In this document: in pieces, positions 17,742 through 32,000 of the stretch
Layout: every line of letters begins with the position of its first letter
Position numbering within the stretch: position 1 is the first letter of the stretch
Translations under genes and position numbers: made by a program
Assembly (NCBI GenBank): GCA_964035015.1
Contig: OZ036005.1
Location: 373,701 to 437,700 of the forward strand
Direction: 5' to 3'
Origin: Corallium rubrum
Taxonomy: Eukaryota; Cnidaria; Anthozoa; Scleralcyonacea; Coralliidae
Length of the DNA stretch: 64,000 bases
Notes under the pieces: model-generated
Seen by the model: only the letters and a program-made list of their open reading frames with translations
Database searches by the model: none
Told to the model about the DNA's origin: nothing

Positions 17742-20700
17742 GTTTGTGTACAATCTAGCCTTGATATTTATTAAATACTCATTGAACTTGTTTGCAAATG
17801 ATGTTGAAAATATGGCGAAACTCGCGTTTGTTATTGTTGCCTTCAAAATCGTTTACATAAATATTTCTTTGGATTTAAGATTCCTTTGTTGCCTACGAGA
17901 TTGCTTAATATTCCTCGCATCAAATCCACATCTATTTTAAGTTGAAATTCTCGTTGATAAACCTGAAGAGAAATAATTGTGGACGTGATCAAATGTCATC
18001 TACGTTTTGACCTTTTCATATGAACTTGAAAATAGCATTGATCAACGGATCAAGGAGCTAGCAAAAAGAAATTATAAAATTGAAAAGAATGTCTTGTGCC
18101 TTTATAAGTCTTAAAGATATTAATATCAAAGGAGGTTTTTTAAGTCGATTTATGATCAAAAAATAATTTCATAGCTGTATCGCAAGCGACGTTAAAATGT
18201 ATTTGTGGTCGGTGTAGTTTAGATTTTGTAACTTGACTCCGAAACTCTCTTCCTGAACAATTAAGTTTAAAAATACGTTAGTTCGTGTACCGGAAGACCG
18301 ATTAAGTCAAAAATATGTTACCGAAAGTGAACAATATCTTCAAAATCTGCCGAGAAATCTTCATGTCAGAACATGACATTGTATTAAGCTACGAGGATTT
18401 GTATACTAAAGACTGGGGATTATTTACTCAATCATGTGTGCTTTTTCGGCTTGAATCCTGTGTTTTAATAAGCAAATTTTAATACAGCTTACGGTAAATA
18501 CTCGATCGAGTGACATCATATCTCAATTGAATTGATAGTGAAAAGATTATGAAAATGACAAACGTTTAAAACATGAAAGCTGAAGTGCGCAAGCAATCTC
18601 AATCTTCAATCTTCACTCTTCAGTAGTTCCTTCTTGGCGGAGCTTCGAAATGTGATTTGAACCTACAAACTATTTCAATCCAACGATTTAAGCCACGTTG
18701 AACGTTTCACTTGTTTACTCAGTTTAGGTTTTATATATTTTTCGCGTTATTCCATCTTCGATTAAGAAAATTCTAATAGACTAAATATGTCATCCAAATA
18801 ACACTTCATGGTATTTTAATAGTTCCGCTCAAAACGCTGTACCTGATCGATTTTACAACGATTTTCACAATAAAATATCAAGATTTCCGACCTGAGAAAT
18901 TACACAGATATATCATCTAGGATTGGTTTATAAAATTCAGAACAAATGAAAGCTGTTGAGAATTATATTTTTTTACGTTTAAAAATGTTTGAACGTGCTT
19001 CATATTTTTTGCTGACACCATGTCTGTTAATTAAATTAAAATAATATGATCATTTCCTGTGGAATTTTGAGACAACAATAATGTCTTTGCTATTTTCTGC
19101 TCTAATTTAAATCATTTAGTTGATCTAAAACTGCAATGGTTTTTAGAGGTGGTGAATTTGAACAAAATAGTCTTTTAAACTTTGAGTTTCAATAGAGACC
19201 TTTCGCATGAAGTGCGTGGTATAAACACATTGAGAGATTTTATTGACTTTCACAAAACATCGGACATCCAAAACTTTGAACAAACATTGGACATTAGCCA
19301 ATCAGATTTGTCAAAAAGAAAGATCTTGTAATTCATGCACTTCATGCCAAAAGGTCTATTGACCCAGGATAGAGCTGCTCATTCTTGTTGATTTTTCACT
19401 ATTTTTGGTTTGCTTATTTGTCAATTATCACTTGCTTTAAGTAAACAAAACAGCATGTTCAGAAACTGCTCATCAAATTGTCGATGGTCCTACTTAAGCC
19501 ATCTTGGAAAAATGATCATAGGTAGATAATAATTTATCAGAAATACAAGTGTCACCATCTGCTCAATTATATTTATTAATAATAATTAATATCTTGTGGT
19601 TGTATGGTGAGTTATTTTTTACGTATTTTATTGTTAATTATGACTTCCTTTAGAGTTCAAATAGTCATTTGACTTGTAAAGATGTGCAGACTAAAACTGG
19701 TTTTCCACTAGGTGATTTTCTTTTGTGCGAAGCGACTTTTGTTCGAATTCAATAGATTTCTGATTAGTTCCAGCTCATGCAGAGCTCATGAGACAAAAGA
19801 AGAAGTCACTAATTTGCATGAAAAAAGTCACCTAGTGGAAAACCTGCTTAATACTGTATGTATATGTTTAATTAATGGTATCTTGTCTTTTCCAGTTATG
19901 AGAACTATGATATGTTGCACTGTTTAACACATAATGATTTTAGGCTATTTATATAAACAAGCAATTAATCCGTTTCTGCCTGAGCTGGCCAAAAACAGCC
20001 CTTTTATTGTTTTACTCTGCCTAACACCAGATGATTTTATACTCGTCAAACAGAGAACCCTCAGACATCCTACGCAGCATTGGATTAAGGGGGCACCTGT
20101 GGTAATCAATTGAGATATATAACACCAGTGCAGATCATTATGACTTCCTTAGTATTCATAGTAACTTGTTCTTGCTCAAGTAGGTCAAAAATTGTCTCTT
20201 TATTATTTTATTCCTATTATTATCACTAACACCATTGCATGATCTGTTACAACTGTATACTTGGGCATCAATTATAGTAGCTAGTTTGTAAAGTGTTATT
20301 ATGGTCCTTGACCATTTATGTTACCAGAGCTGGCCAAAATAGTCCCTTTCATATTTTACTCTCTGTCTAAGTGTACAGTACGGGGTTGAACCAGCACTAA
20401 TTACATGACCAAGATCGGTTCAGTAACTTTCTTATTAGCCAACAAATGAGGTTTTCTCTTGAGATATTAATTGGTAAGAGTGCTGGTAAGTAAATTGTTT
20501 ACAACACGAGCGGCCGTGTTGTATTGAATATACAATCACGAGCAAACAACTTGTGAAATGAATAAATAGTAAAAATCCCTTTGGGATATTCAGATGCTAA
20601 TTAGTTACAAGCACTAGTGGTTGTATCAGAAGAGTATACATCCACTAGTGGTTGTAACTAATTAGCATCATTGGTTTTAGTTTGTATGGGGTTTACAGGG

Positions 20701-22978
20701 GTATACATGTGACGTAATTTCTGAAATTGGATTGGCTGCAAAACTCATGAATTAGTAATGAATTTCACAATAATATATACACACTAGGTTATTTTTATAG
20801 CTGCACTGTCTGATTTTCAGGATATTTGTGATATATATCCCATAGTAGATCAAAGAGAACCCGACTTTGTTGGATAATAACACCAGATTATTGTAATCAT
20901 TCAGGGGTGGCACCAAAGGGGGGAGGCAAGCTAGGGGCTACAACTCCCCATCAAGGAGACTTAGTCCCCTCCTGACAGACTAAAAGTGCTTTAATTGGTT
21001 TAAGTTGCTAGTGTAATGATCTTCCACTGATAGTGATGCAATTCCCCATTTCTGACCTTTACAGTCAAAATGGAAATACCTTCCAAGGCTCGAATTAACT
21101 ATTGAAAACTGGTTCGTGAATTTTAAAAAAGTTCCATCAGTATAATGCCTGATTTTTTACCTCCATTTTAAAGTACCTGTAGTAATCAATGCCTTAAAAA
21201 CTTAAAAACTAATACTCTCAGAAACAAAAAGGTTTATTTTTTGTAGAGATCTTGATATCTGTGTGTAACATGCCTGATTTTAGTTTTTCTCACAGTCTTT
21301 TCTTCTCTTTGAAACTCCCACAGCTTATTGTAGTGTGCTAGGTCTTTGCTGTGTTCACATTTATTCTGTGCCATAGTGGATAGTTTGCGTGGGTGCAAGT
21401 GGGCACTCGAAAAATGCTTCCACAGTACCACTGTCTTAACGTAAACTACTTCATGTACGATGTGTCACTGTGTAAGACCAGTTCAGCATCAGTACCAAAT
21501 CTGTGATTATATAAAGTTTCAAAAGTCACTCGTTATTTTTGATTCATGATTTTTATTAAAAGTTTTGCTTTTGCATTCGTTAAGTTTGTAATTTGGTTCG
21601 TGAATCACGAATCATGAACCGTTAATTCAAACCTTGCCTTCCCACTTCTGCATGCTTCTGTAGTTTGTTATTATTACTGTACTGTATTTCTGTTTTGTTG
21701 AGAAATGTGAATATAAACAATATAATTTAACTTTCATGGAATTTAGTAATGAACTGAGTAGCGTAGCGAAGGCTATACGTTTGGGGTGGGGGCAAAACTC
21801 AATTTACAAAATGGGCGTGGCTTGGATTAAACCACGCCCATTTTGTCGTTGTTTATTCTAATAATCAAAATATGGACTTTGTTTACGTAGCATTCAAAGT
21901 TTGCAGCTTAGGTTCTAACTTAATGGATCTTGTCGCCTATTTAACAAATTTAATAAAAGGAAGACAAACACTGAAGGCAATTACCAGTACAACTGCAATA
22001 AGTCTTCTGTGATATGGCAATACACCTTACTTTCAAACGAGCCCACAGTATTGCTAGATTATTTACGCATACTTCGTCTGTGATGTCCTTTTAACATATT
22101 AAGTTCTTCTAGCCTTTCGTCGCTAGTCCTTGACATGCGCAAGTTTTTCACAGTTTTCAATTTACTGAATGTCCTTTCGAAAAGCTTTGTCAGTGAGAGG
22201 AAACACGATTTCTGTTCTTCGGATAACACCCGATGAAACACCTTGCCGGATAGACGATACCGATCGGACATCGGAATTTTTTTTACCAAATCTTGTCAGC
22301 GATCTAATCTTGTCGGGAAAGTTGCGATTTGTTTGTCAACTTTGCCGAAATGTTTTCAGTCCTAGCTCCTAGCTCCTGGCTCCTAGCTCTTGGCGCTGGG
22401 CTCCACACTCAGTGCTCTTAAAGTGGCATAATGCTTAGCTCCTAGCTCTAGCTCTTGGCTCCTACCTGTTGGCTGGCTCCTAGCTACTGGCTCCTAGCTC
22501 TTGGCTCCTGGCTCCTAGCTCTTGGCTCTTGGCTCTTGGCTCTTGGCTCTTGGCTCTTGGCTCTTGGCTCTTGGCTCTTGGCTCTTGGCTCTTGGCTCTT
22601 GGCTCTTGGCTCTTGGCTCTTGGCTCTTGGCTCTTGGCTCTTGGCTCTTGGCTCTTGGCTCCTGGCTCCTAGCTCTTGGCTCTTGGCTCCTAGCTCTTGG
22701 CTCTTGGCGCTGGGCTCCCAGCTCTTGGCTCCTGGCTCCTGGCTCCTAGCTCTTGGCTCTGAGCTCATGGCTCCTGACTTCTGGTTCCTAGCTCCTGGTT
22801 CCGCGCTCTTAGCTCTGAACTCTTGGCTCACAGCTCCGAGCTCTTGTAATTGGCTCCGAGACCCTAACTTCTAACTCTAAGCACCCCATCCCCTCCTCGC
22901 ATCAAACGTTTTCTCTCGAAGATCCCGAACAGAAATTTGCCGACAGTAGTCCGCGTTTGCCGATGGTGCGACACCCCC

Positions 22979-23010
<32 letters not shown>

Positions 23011-26000
23011 ACACGGACACGGACACACCCTTCGCTACGCCCCTGCTCAATCTATAGAATAGCTCCAGACAATTTTACTCATCAAAGGAAGAGCTCTCAG
23101 ACAGCTTTTCTAACCCACTCTACTGTCAATATTCCCTGTGGGGAGGAAGTACATACTGATCGAAGTACCCATGCAGAGAAAAACCATGACTTATCATAGA
23201 CAGAGTTGATCAACTCTTCTTGCATAAGATCAAGTGTGCTTATAGCTCAGTGGTGAAACTTGAAAGGTAGTCACTCTGGCAACTGAGCCACGAGCACTCT
23301 TATAGCATTGTACAGGTATATTAATCAGTGATAAATAAATGATAAATGCTAAATGACTGGGGGGCTAATCATCCTTACTTGCAGCCAGCGGCTGAATTGC
23401 GAAGGACGCAGATCAACGTGGCCGTGTCGAAGCATATCAAAGGCGCTTCAAGCAGCCGCCAACGACACAGTTCAGACCACGGATCACAGCTAAGATGTTA
23501 GGTGTTGATTTTATTTCAGTGTGGTGTGGAGAAAATGTTTGTATTCCAAAATATGTTTAAATAAAAAAAAAGTGCTTACAAAATCCTTGTTTTAATTATG
23601 TTTTAATTCTTTGCCTACCGTATACAGTAGTTTGTTTTTGTAAGCATGCAGACTTTAGTATATTTTACTAATAATTGTTTAATGCCAGGCGATATATTAC
23701 TTGGCAAGGGAAGAGCCAACAGTAGAGAAAGAGTTAAACATTTTCTTTTCTTTGGTTAAAACAGAACAAGAAGGAACGGTACTTTGTGTTATGTTTCAAC
23801 AAGGACACGGGAGCTGCTCAACTTGAGTACTACGAAAGCCAGAGGAAATTTAACTCCAATTCAGAACCCAAGAGGACAATTTTTTTGCAAGATTGTCTTG
23901 GTATTATAAACAAGAAAGATTCAAAATATGGTCAGCTTCTTGTTTTGTACACAAAGGAGGATGTGTTTGCTTTGACAGCTGACAGTGAGGAATTATTAGA
24001 ATCTTGGTTCAGCAATCTTGACAAACTGCATAAAATGGAGAACAAGAATCTGCAAGAATCAAAATATGGTTAGTGACTAGGGGCATGTTTATCCAATTTG
24101 ACCCATTCCTGCCTGAGCTGGTTAAAACCAGCCCTTTTATTGTTTTACTCTGTCTAACACCAGACGATTTTACTCATCATGGCGAGAAATAATGGTCACG
24201 CATGCGCGTAATGCATGCCCACTTACAAAAATTTTGACTAGAAAAGTTCTGCAAGATTAATAGGACTTACATAGAGGATGAGTGAAACAATCGTCGTAGC
24301 AGTGTCAATTTTTAAATTATTTCAAATGTTTCAATCTGAATTGTTTAGTGCAACACATCTGCGATATAAATATCATGAGCGATATGCCACAGATATTAAA
24401 TCCGTTGCGGTTTTTGATATACTATTTTGAGCACAAGTCTAACATAAGCCAATATGGCGAATACGCAAATTGTACCAACCTTGCTGCTCACGTTATCGAA
24501 AATCAAACAGAGGTATACTATTTCCGGCCAAGTTTCGATCTGATTCGGCTACTATAAAGATCCGTCTTTTCGATGATGTTCTTCATTTCTAGCCTGTATT
24601 TGTCGTTGTTGCGGTTTTCAATCTCAAAGCTTCAGTATTTTCTGATCATCGAATGAAGATTTCATGCAACATTGCATAAATTAGTTGTTCTCTTTTCTTC
24701 TGAACCGCGGAACTGTGACGACCGCACGACATAGGTACTAGTTTAATAGGGCTTTCGCTCCGCCTCTATGTCCACCATTTCTCGCCATGCAAAGGGAGAA
24801 CTCTGAAACATCCCAGACAGCAACGAGTTAAAGCCTGCATGGTTCTCATATGTCGCCAATGGTCGCCGATGGTCGCCGATCGTCGTCGATTTGTGATTTA
24901 GATGCATGTTAAAACGTGAAGTGCAGCAGCATGTTAAGTAATAAAGAACAATGCAGAAAAACAGTGCTTTTATTCTTTTACTTAACATGCATCTAAATCA
25001 TGGGTCGGTGACCATCCGCGACATATGAGAACCAGGTTTTAACAAGTGATTAACCCATTCCTATCTGAGCTAGACAAAAATGGTATCTTTATTGTGTCCA
25101 ACGCCAGATGATTTTACTCATCAAAGGGAGAACCCTGAGACATTCTAGGCAACAATGGGTTTAAACGGTTTGGCAGCTATGAATTTAAACGAAAATTAAG
25201 TCTGTCTTACACTTAAAGGGGTCTTTTTTGGGGGGTCTGAATTTCCAAAATCCGTTTTTGGCAATTTTAACCGCAACCGCTTCTCCTTAGGAACAAGTTC
25301 CGCGTTTTTGAAAATCATTGCCAGTTTAGCAAAAAGCGCTCTATATTCTAAAACGGTTAACCGTATCCGATGAGGACAATAGAGACTTTAAGATTCAGAC
25401 AACGGACTACGGCTACGGTAGAAAGTTTAAGTAGAAAATGGTGGTGTATTTATACATTCAAATTTCAAGATAGACAATCGCACGGACTCGTTTTGTTCTT
25501 AAATTCTTAAAGAAAAATACTTGTTCAATCTATGTTAGTCGCGAGAGTAAGGTTAAGCTTTTCTAAGGCTTCTGTAGTGATTCAGGTTCCGCGTTGTCTT
25601 TACAACGTAAAAATGCTTTATCTACGTTGTCAACAGAGCCACGACGGCGTGAAAATTACTCTTGAGACCGTCATTTGCAAAAGCTCTTTGTATTTGAATA
25701 AACTTATATTGTGCAAACACGTTGCCCTAGTCGTAGTCGTTGTGTTTTCTTAAAGTCCCTATTTCAAAGGATCTCACAACCAAACGGTTCTCATACAGTT
25801 TACTGAAATGACAAAGTGACATCTTTTTCTTTTTTTTCCATTTCTTTGCTTCCTTGTTGAGATATTTGAGGACTTGCTTGATACGTACATTAAAGTGGCC
25901 ATAAACCCAAATAAGATCTTACTGATATGAATTCCATGCAATTGAATGCCAAAATATTTTCTGACTTGAACTTTTATTTGTTGTCTTTTTCGTAGATTTA

Positions 26001-29000
26001 GTGTGGAATGTTAAAGTCATCCCAAGAGGTCTTGGTGGTGTTAAAAACATGACTGGAACTTACAAACTTTGTTTGAAGGATGATAGTTTATATTTTGTGA
26101 ATCCTGCGTCACAAGAAATCTTAAATGAAGAAAAACTTTATCATGTTCGTCGTTATGGTCACCAGGATTATTGTTTCTTTATGGAGTTTGGTCGTTCAAC
26201 AACATTAGGAGCAGGAGAGATTTGGATGGAAGTGGAAGATCCTTTGATTGCACAAAAGATTCATGAGACATTATCGAGGTAATTAACTGAATCCTCTATA
26301 CTCTAGCTGGGTAGAAAGCAATTGATAAAGAATGAAGCGCGAGACCTTACTTTACGCTGTAAGACGTTACGTTACCTACATTGTGAGACCTTACGTTAAG
26401 TTGTGAGACCTTACGTTATATTGTGAGACCTTACGTTACATTGTGAGACCTTACGTTACATTGTGAGACCTTACGTTACATTGTGAGACCTTACGTTACA
26501 TTGTGAGACCTTACGTTGCATTGTGAGACCTTACGTTAAGTTGTGAGACCTTACGTTAAGTTGTGAGACCTTACGTTACATTGTGAGACCTTACGTTACA
26601 TTGTGAGACCTTACGTTACATTGCGAGACCTTACGTTAAGTTGTGAGACCTTACGTTATATTGTGAGACCTTACGTTACATTGTGAGACCTTACGTTACA
26701 TTGTGAGACCTTACGTTACATTGTGAGACCTTACGTTACATTGTGAGACCTTACGTTAAGTTGTGAGACCTTACGTTACATTGTGAGACCTTACGTTACA
26801 TTGTGAGACCTTACGTTACATTGTGAGACCCTATGTTACAATGCGAGACCTTACGTTACATTGTGAGACCTTACGTTACATTGTGAGACCTTACGTTAAG
26901 TTGTGAGACCTTACGTTACATTGTGAGACCTTACGTTACATTGTGAGACCCTACGTTACATTGTGAGACCTTACGTTAAGTTGTGAGACCTTACGTTACA
27001 TTGTGAGACCTTACGTTAAGTTGTGAGACCTTACATTACATTGTGAGACCTTACGTTATGTTGTGTTGTGAGACCTTACGTTACATTGTGAGACCTTACG
27101 TTAAGTTGTGAGACCTTACGTTAAGTTGTGAGACCTTACGTTAAGTTGTGAGACCTTACGTTAAGTTGTGAGACCTTACGTTAAGTTGTGAGACCTTACG
27201 TTACATTGTGAGACCTTACGTTACGTTGTGAGACCTTACGTTAAGTTGTGAGACCTTACGTTAAGTTTTGAGACCTTACGTTAAGTTGTGAGACCTTACG
27301 TTACATTGTGAGACCTTACGTTACATTGTGAGACTTTACGTTGTGTTGTGAGACCTTACGTTAAGTTGTGAGACCTTACGTTACATTGTGAGACCTTACT
27401 TTCTATTATATTTCAGATCTGTAAAACCTCCTACTGGCGAGAGTGCAGCTGTTTCAAAGAAATCAAAATCTACTCGTCATTCAATGGTTGTCCATTCCAA
27501 GGGCGACATTGTAGATCCACTAGCAAACAATAATAACAACTCCAGTCCAAAATCAAGACGTTCGACGTTATTACCAAATTTTATTACTAAAAAGAGAGGT
27601 AATGTATTACCTGACGTTACTGACAAACATCTGTTGTAATATTGAGATTGTATTACAGTCAAACCAGATGTTCTTTCCCGCGTGACCTTGCAATATTGAC
27701 AGCAACATTGCAATGTTGACTTGCAAACGGTACACGGCGACTCCTTGGCAAGTTGCTAAAAATTTGCATTTTAAATATCGAACTTCACGTAATATGAAGT
27801 TCTATTGAAAGTCAGAGACTCGGAGCAACTAACTCTAAGACTAATTCGAGTCCCATGGTCCAGCACCGTGGGTCTCGAATTCATCCAGTACGCATTCGAG
27901 ACCTACGTTACTAGATGAATTCGAGACCCACGGTACTAGACTAATTCGAGACCCACGGTGCTGGACGCATTCGAGACCCACGATACTGGATGAATTCGAG
28001 ACCCACGGTACTAGACTAATTCGAGACCCACGGTGCTGGACGAATTCGAGACCTACGTTACTAGATGAATTCGAGACCCACTAGATGAATTCGAGACCCA
28101 CGGTACTAGATGAATTCGAGACCCACGGTACTGGACGAATTCGAGACCCACGGTACTGGATGAATTCGAGACCCACGGTACTGGATGAATTCGAGACCCA
28201 CGGTACTGGACGAATTCGAGACCCACGGTACTGGACGAATTCGAGACCCACGGTACTGGATGAATTCGAGACCCACGGTACTGGACGAATTCGAGACCCA
28301 CGATACTGGATGAATTCGAGACCCACGGTACTGGATGAATTCGAGACCCACGGTACTGGATGAATTCGAGACCCACGGTACTGGATGAATTCGAGACCCA
28401 CGATACTGGATGAATTCGAGACCCACGGTACTGGATGAATTCGAGACCCACGGTACTGGATGAATTCGAGACCCACGGTACTGGACGAATTCGAGACCCA
28501 CGGTACTGGACGAATTCGAGACCCACGGTACTGGATGAATTCGAGACCCACGGTACTGGACGAATTCGAGACCCACGATACTGGACGAATTCGAGACCCA
28601 CGGTACTGGATGAATTCGAGACCCATGGTACTGGATGAATTCGAGACCCACGGTACTGGACGAATTCGAGACCCACGGTACTGGATGAATTCGAGACCCA
28701 CGGTACTGGATGCATTCGAGACCCACGGTACTGCATGAATTCGAGACCCCGATACTGGAGGAATTCGAGACCCCGATACCGGACGAATTCGAGACCCACG
28801 ACACAGATTAATATACAGATGTGGAACACGCTGCGGCGCCTTTGATGTTTGTGTCCCCACGCTCACGTCATTCCACGCGCCACGCAAATTGGTCTGGCAA
28901 GTGTCATCGCTGGAATTTTCAGGTAAAAGTATAGGAAAAACGACGTTCGAAAGGGGGAAAATGCATATTTTACAAAATTGAAGCAAGTTTTCATCATTTT

Positions 29001-32000
29001 GAGGCTTAAATTGTAAAGATGAATGGTAAGTAGTTGTTTTGGTATAAAAAAGATGTACGTTTGAGTTTAATACAAGACAGAAATACAAGCGATTAATATT
29101 GATATTTATAGGCCTCTGAAAGGCTCTAGCTCTTTGCAAGTTTGCCAAGTTCTCGGCCAAGTTAGACATTTGATCGACATACTTGAGGCATATTTTTTGA
29201 AGCACACTGTAAAACCAGTGTGGTAAGCACTACTCAAACGGCCAAAGATTTAATTTTTACATCTAAAATATTTACAATATATCATTAAATGGTCAATTAA
29301 AATAAAAATATATTACTATTTACATGATTTAGTTATATTTTATGTACAATATGGCATCTAATTATGTTGATAAATACCCAATTGCCTATCCCTTTATACC
29401 TTGGTACAAAGTTGAACTTGATTATTCTCTCCAGTCTCGACATGCAATAAAATTTGTAATTCGAGCTACTTAATACTGTAATGGAACTTTAGCTTGCACC
29501 AAATAGGAATTTTCTTAATATTGTGATTTTCAGTAGATTCTTCTGATCATCTAGGCATTGTTGGTACAGTACAGTGTGATAGTATTATGAAATCAGTTGG
29601 ATCATATATTGTGTTGGTCATGAGTTCTTGACCGCTGGAAATTATACCATAATGTGTTTTTTCTTTCTTTCTTTTTTTTGGGGGGTGGGTGGGGGGGTGG
29701 GGGGTGGGCAGGGGGAGGGGAGGGGGGTGCCAAAGTTAATTTTGCTAGGAAAAAAACTAGGTAGGGTTGGGAGTCTGGAAACCCAGGTATTTTTTTTTTC
29801 CTAATTAATTCCCCCAGGGCTTTTTTAAAATTGTGCGGGTGGAGGTTGGTAATTCCCATAAATTACAAAACTAGTTACACCAACTAAAAAGTGATTAATT
29901 GTTTGGTTAGAGGATAAACAATATTGACCTACAACTTGCTCAACATATTTGTCTTAAATTTCCCCCCTCATACTAAAGCTCCATTATTTTTTCAGGTCCC
30001 ACTGGTGGAAGACCACCAAATATGTAACTGGAGTCTTTTTATAAAAGGCAGAAGAAACTCCTGAAAATAGTCTACAAATGTTTTGCTTTGCTTTTGGAGT
30101 ACTGTACTAGAGTGAGATAGTATTTCCTTGAAATGTGCTCCAATGTCGCAGGCTTGAACCAGACTTCCACCATTCAACAAACAGGAGCAAAGTGATGCTT
30201 TACTGAGCACAAATTATACATGACATGGCATTTTTAACCTTTGATGCTCATTACATTGTATATTGAGCTACATGATTATTGTAAAATACTGAGTCCAGAA
30301 TTTAGATAGTGTTTTTGTAAAATAAAAGTAGTGGTACTGTAGTTGTTTATTTATTATTGTAATCAAATTTATTTTGGGAGATGTAGCTTAGGCTTTTTTT
30401 CAAGCATTAGCAATAAAATGGACAGATGAGACAACAGTTTAAAATAATATATTTTTGGCAAGCATTAGTCCCACTCACCACTTAGCTTTATTTGTTTTAC
30501 AAAACATTTTCATTTAAGTAATTGCCTGGTTATGTTTGGTATCTCTGAACCAAAAAAGGTTCCATTAGAAACAGTTTGAGATTTTGTTGTGGAAGCTACA
30601 GTTTGGCTAATGATTTGGGTTGCATACTTCACTTTCATTTTCATGAAACCATTTGGACTGATATGCTTCTGTGTTAGTTTGGGACAACACCGAAGTGTTT
30701 GTTGTTTGTCCCGTTCATAAATGACTTTGATATCATCCCAATAATATTATATTCGTGAACTATATTCGTGAACTCGATCGTGAATAAATTCTGGTATAAA
30801 TACACAGTGTCCACATTAAGCACTTGTATTATCCACCACACTTTGATATGACATTCATTTCACAAAAATATATTGATTAATAAGCTGGAATATCGAAATA
30901 CACTCACATGACTATTGCCAAGTTGGCAAGTTCGAATCTTTATAGGTTGCTGAAAAAAATCGCACTTTTTCGGGTTATTCTTTCTTTATTTTCGTCGCTT
31001 AGAATGGTATTCATGCAATTCTTTTCTGCTAAAAAGACAAAGTATAACATTGATTAGCAAATTTCGTCCGAAGATTGAAGATCGACCGACAACTGTTCTT
31101 TAAATCGCGGTTTTACTGCCAAAATTTGGGGTTTCCCTATCTATTTTCTTATAAAAATTGTTCATGACACTTGCCAGAGGCTCGCGCATGCGCATTGCAA
31201 AAGTGGGGACAAGATTTGCCGCGTGTTCCACATCTGTATATTATTAATCTGTGCCCACGATACTGGACGAATTCGAGACCCACGATACTGGATGAATTCG
31301 AGACCCACGGTACTGGATGAATTCCAGACCCACGATACTGGATGAATTCCAGACCCACGATACTGGACGAATTCGAGACCCACGATACTGGACGAATTCG
31401 AGACCCACGATACTGGACGAATTCGAGACCCACGATACCGGACGAATTCGAGACCCACGGTACTGGATGAATTCGAGACCCATGGTACTGGATGAATTCG
31501 AGACCCACGATACTGGAGGAATTCGAGACCTACGGTACTGGATGAATTCGAGACCCATGGTACTGGATGAATTCGAGACCCACGATACTGGATGAATTCG
31601 AGACCCATGGTACTGGATGAATTCGAGACCCACGGTACTGGATGAATTCGAGACCCATGGTACTGGATGAATTCGAGACCCACGATACTGGATGAATTCG
31701 AGACCCACGATACTGGACGAATTCGAGACCCACGGTACTGGATGAATTCGAGACCCATGGTACTGGATGAATTCGAGACCCACGATACTGGATGAATTCG
31801 AGACCTATGGTACTGGATGAATTCGAGACCCATGGTACTGGATGAATTCGAGACCCACGGTACTGGATGAATTCGAGACCCACGGTACTGGATGAATTCG
31901 AGACCCACGATACTGGATGAATTCGAGACCCATGGTACTGGATGAATTCGAGACCCACGATACTGGATGAATTCGAGACCCATGGTACTGGATGAATTCG

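Noticed and set aside
22455..22874. Trp/Leu/Ala/Ser frame and its antisense partner
   Set aside because: Translation of (TTGGCTC)n.
23225..23305. tRNA-like pair around GCTTATAGCTCAGTGG
   Set aside because: Only box A-like pieces on both strands forming an imperfect hairpin; no box B and no anticodon arm.
26378..27402. CRISPR-like array
   Set aside because: Units are directly adjacent with no spacers, in an animal intron. A satellite. The same holds for the 25-, 22- and 21-bp arrays.
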